Shown here: piece by piece, positions 61,957 to 64,000 of the stretch | How positions within the stretch are numbered: position 1 is the first letter of the stretch | Layout of the letters: every line of letters begins with the position of its first letter | NCBI RefSeq assembly: GCF_000429225.1 | Contig: NZ_AUBL01000001.1 | Span: forward strand, 62,001 to 126,000 | Origin: Actinomyces dentalis DSM 19115 | GTDB lineage: Bacteria; Actinomycetota; Actinomycetes; Actinomycetales; Actinomycetaceae | Direction: 5' to 3' | DNA: 64,000 nt | Notes under the pieces: generated by a model | What the model was told of the DNA's origin: nothing | Databases searched by the model: none | Seen by the model: the letters and a program-made list of their open reading frames with translations, nothing else | Position numbers and translations under genes: made by a program

Positions 61957-63150
61957 ATGAAGACCATCGAATCCCTGGGCGACCTGGCCGGCAAGCGCGT
62001 CCTGGTCCGCTCCGACTTCAACGTTCCGCTCGACGCCGAGAAGAACATCACCGACGACGGCCGCATCCAGGCCGCCCTGCCCACCCTCAGGCTCCTCCTG
62101 GACGCCGGCGCCAAGGTGATCATCGTCGCGCACCTGGGCCGTCCGAAGGGCAAGGTCAACCCCGACTACTCGCTGGCCCCGGTGGCCGAGCGCCTGCGCG
62201 AGGTGACCGGCGTGGAGGTGACCCTGGCCCCCGACACCGTGGGCGAGGGCGCCAGGGCCGCCGTCGCCGCCCTGAAGCCCGGCAACATCGTCCTGCTGGA
62301 GAACGTGCGCTTCAACGCCGCCGAGACGTCCAAGGACGACGCCGAGCGCGCCGCCTTCGCGGCCGAGCTGGCGTCCCTGGCCGACGTCTTCGTCTCCGAC
62401 GGCTTCGGCGTGGTCCACCGCAAGCAGGCCTCCGTCTACGACGTCGCCAAGCTCCTGCCGGCCGCCGCGGGCCTGCTGGTGCGCAAGGAGATCGAGGCCC
62501 TGTCCAGGGCCGTGAAGGACCCCGAGCGCCCCTACACGGTGGTGCTGGGCGGCTCGAAGGTCTCCGACAAGCTCGGCGTCATCGCCAACCTCCTGACCAA
62601 GGCCGACCGCCTGCTCATCGGCGGGGGCATGGCCTACACCTTCCTGGCCGCCCAGGGCAACGAGGTGGGCGCCTCCCTGCTGGAGAAGGACCAGATCGAC
62701 ACGGTCAAGGGGTACCTGGCCACCGCCGAGGAGCGCGGCATCGAGCTCCTCCTGCCCGTGGACACGGTCGTCGCCCCGGAGTTCGCGGCCGACGCCCCGG
62801 CCACCGTCGTGCCCTCCAACGCCATCCCGGCCGACCAGATGGGCCTGGACATCGGCCCCGAGACCCGCAAGCTGTTCGCCGACGCCATCGCCACCTCCAA
62901 GACGGTGGTGTGGAACGGCCCCATGGGCGTCTTCGAGTTCCCGGCCTTCGCCGCCGGCACCAAGGCCGTGGCCCGGGCCATCTCCGACTCGTCGGCCTTC
63001 AGCGTCATCGGCGGGGGCGACTCCGCCGCCGCGGTGCGCACCCTGGGCTTCGACGTGTCCACCTTCTCCCACATCTCCACCGGCGGGGGCGCCTCCCTCG
63101 AGCTCCTCGAGGGCAAGACCCTGCCCGGCATCGCCGTCCTGGAAGGCTGA
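61957..63150 (+). CDS. pgk: Phosphoglycerate kinase
   Basis: The 397-residue kinase has [71 protein letters not shown] and the C-terminal [13 protein letters not shown] and [20 protein letters not shown]. It makes ATP from 1,3-bisphosphoglycerate. ATG 61957 is preferred, with GAGAGG five bases upstream; the in-frame ATG 61945 overlaps that site. tpiA follows after 7 bases. Confidence 0.97.
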   Translation: MKTIESLGDLAGKRVLVRSDFNVPLDAEKNITDDGRIQAALPTLRLLLDAGAKVIIVAHLGRPKGKVNPDYSLAPVAERLREVTGVEVTLAPDTVGEGARAAVAALKPGNIVLLENVRFNAAETSKDDAERAAFAAELASLADVFVSDGFGVVHRKQASVYDVAKLLPAAAGLLVRKEIEALSRAVKDPERPYTVVLGGSKVSDKLGVIANLLTKADRLLIGGGMAYTFLAAQGNEVGASLLEKDQIDTVKGYLATAEERGIELLLPVDTVVAPEFAADAPATVVPSNAIPADQMGLDIGPETRKLFADAIATSKTVVWNGPMGVFEFPAFAAGTKAVARAISDSSAFSVIGGGDSAAAVRTLGFDVSTFSHISTGGGASLELLEGKTLPGIAVLEG

Positions 63151-63157
63151 GCAGACG

Positions 63158-63937
63158 ATGAGCAACCGCATCCCGCTCATGGCGGGCAACTGGAAGATGA
63201 ACCTGGACCACCTCGAGGCCAACCACCTCGTCCAGGGGCTGGCGATGGCGCTGGCCGACTCCGACCACGACTACGCCAAGTGCGAGGTCCTGGTCATCCC
63301 GCCCTTCACGGACATCCGCACCGTGCAGACGATCGTCGAGGCCGACTCGCTGCCCCTCAAGTACGGCGCCCAGGACGTGTCCATCCACGACAACGGCGCC
63401 TACACCGGCGAGATCTCCACGGCCATGCTCACCAAGCTGGGCTGCAGCTACGTGGTCATGGGCCACTCCGAGCGCCGCGAGTACCACGGCGAGTCCGACC
63501 AGCTGGTGGGCGCCAAGGCCCGCAAGGTCCTGGACGCGGGCATGACCCCGATCCTGTGCTGCGGCGAGGCCCTGGAGGTGCGCAGGGCGGGCACGCACGT
63601 GGAGTTCGTGCTCGGCCAGATCCGCGCCGCCCTGAAGGGCTGGAGCGCCCAGGACGCGGCCAGGATCGTCATCGCCTACGAGCCCATCTGGGCCATCGGC
63701 ACCGGCGAGACGGCCACGGCCGCCGACGCCCAGGAGGTCTGCGGCGCCATCCGCGCCGCCCTGCGCGAGGACTTCGGCGCCGCCACCGCCGACGCCACCC
63801 GCATCCTGTACGGCGGCAGCGCCAAGCCGGGCAACATCAAGGAGCTCATGGCCCAGGACGACGTCGACGGCGCGCTCGTGGGCGGCGCCTCGCTCAAGGC
63901 GGACTCCTTCGCGGCCATGGCGAACTTCTACGCCTGA
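63158..63937 (+). CDS. tpiA: Triose-phosphate isomerase
   Basis: The 259-residue enzyme has [33 protein letters not shown] with the electrophilic His, [11 protein letters not shown] with catalytic Glu and [10 protein letters not shown]. It interconverts dihydroxyacetone phosphate and glyceraldehyde-3-phosphate. It starts 7 bases after pgk and is translated from the same mRNA. Confidence 0.97.
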   Translation: MSNRIPLMAGNWKMNLDHLEANHLVQGLAMALADSDHDYAKCEVLVIPPFTDIRTVQTIVEADSLPLKYGAQDVSIHDNGAYTGEISTAMLTKLGCSYVVMGHSERREYHGESDQLVGAKARKVLDAGMTPILCCGEALEVRRAGTHVEFVLGQIRAALKGWSAQDAARIVIAYEPIWAIGTGETATAADAQEVCGAIRAALREDFGAATADATRILYGGSAKPGNIKELMAQDDVDGALVGGASLKADSFAAMANFYA

Positions 63938-63940
63938 GCC

Positions 63941-63975
63941 CGATCCGCCCCGCCGCGGACCGGCGGGGCGGATCG
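63941..63975 (+). terminator. Perfect 15-bp hairpin after tpiA
   Basis: CGATCCGCCCCGCCG (63941-63955) pairs with 63961-63975 around CGGAC. It closes the glycolytic gene run. Confidence 0.7.
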
Positions 63976-64000
63976 TGACCGGGGTCCGGCCATCTCACAC

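Overview
The window is one contiguous stretch of a very GC-rich actinobacterial chromosome. Pup/PafA/Dop/ARC, WhiA, an ANTAR response regulator, a CtpE-like P-type ATPase and the RecB-like nuclease/TrmI/ARC and RapZ-YvcK-WhiA-Gap-Pgk-Tpi gene orders all point to Actinobacteria. The absence of proteasome subunits from the Pup locus and the collapsed his/trp block fit the Actinomycetaceae (Actinomyces-like), which is an inference from gene content only. I see no plasmid, phage, IS transposase or CRISPR array; this looks like core chromosome.

Layout. 1-8.4 kb: the 3' part of a DUF222/HNH endonuclease gene, an AI-2E family permease, a hexose-6-phosphate mutarotase, tRNA-Leu(GAG), an unknown membrane protein, a GNAT-MazG fusion, an NDH-2-like flavoprotein and a small acidic-tailed protein. 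8.4-20.6 kb: an aldo/keto reductase, a RecB-like nuclease, an M50 protease with a polysaccharide deacetylase, a methyltransferase, then the tightly coupled run trmI-arc-dop-pup-pafA followed by an FKBP-domain protein. 20.7-26 kb: a HisF-HisI fusion, a TrpC homologue lacking most catalytic residues, lgt, pyk, an odd short tRNA-Leu(CAA) and the PdtaR-like regulator. 26-36.5 kb: a thioesterase, polA, rpsA, an unknown helical protein, a pyroglutamyl-peptidase/CoaE fusion and uvrB. 36.5-41.7 kb: a probable yybP-ykoY manganese riboswitch ahead of two tandem TerC genes, a CtpE-like P-type ATPase and a YciI protein. 41.7-42.3 kb: a 600-base non-coding island with a spaced inverted repeat, a nested palindrome and a tandem repeat. 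42.3-49.8 kb: uvrA, a DUF2339 membrane protein, a UDPGP-type uridylyltransferase and four tRNA genes (Val, Gly, Cys, Val). 49.9-64 kb: a small membrane protein, an MFS/HTH-regulator divergent pair, uvrC, a GH1 glycosidase, purT, rapZ-yvcK-whiA and gapA-pgk-tpiA.

Themes. About twenty genes, including uvrA, uvrB, uvrC, polA and pyk, have a TANNNT hexamer 5-8 bases before the start codon and no Shine-Dalgarno sequence, which predicts leaderless mRNAs on a large scale. Three uncommon gene fusions occur (GNAT-MazG, HisF-HisI, Pcp-CoaE). The Pup ligation and removal enzymes are present, but pafA directly follows pup and ARC lacks the usual C-terminal proteasome-docking tail, so pupylation here probably does not feed a 20S proteasome. 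In the old his-trp-lgt neighbourhood trpE, trpB and trpA are missing, and the remaining trpC-like gene has lost most catalytic residues while staying an intact reading frame.

Limits: all assignments come from reading motifs, gene order and base pairing by eye; no database search or folding program was run. Promoter and terminator calls are pattern-based.
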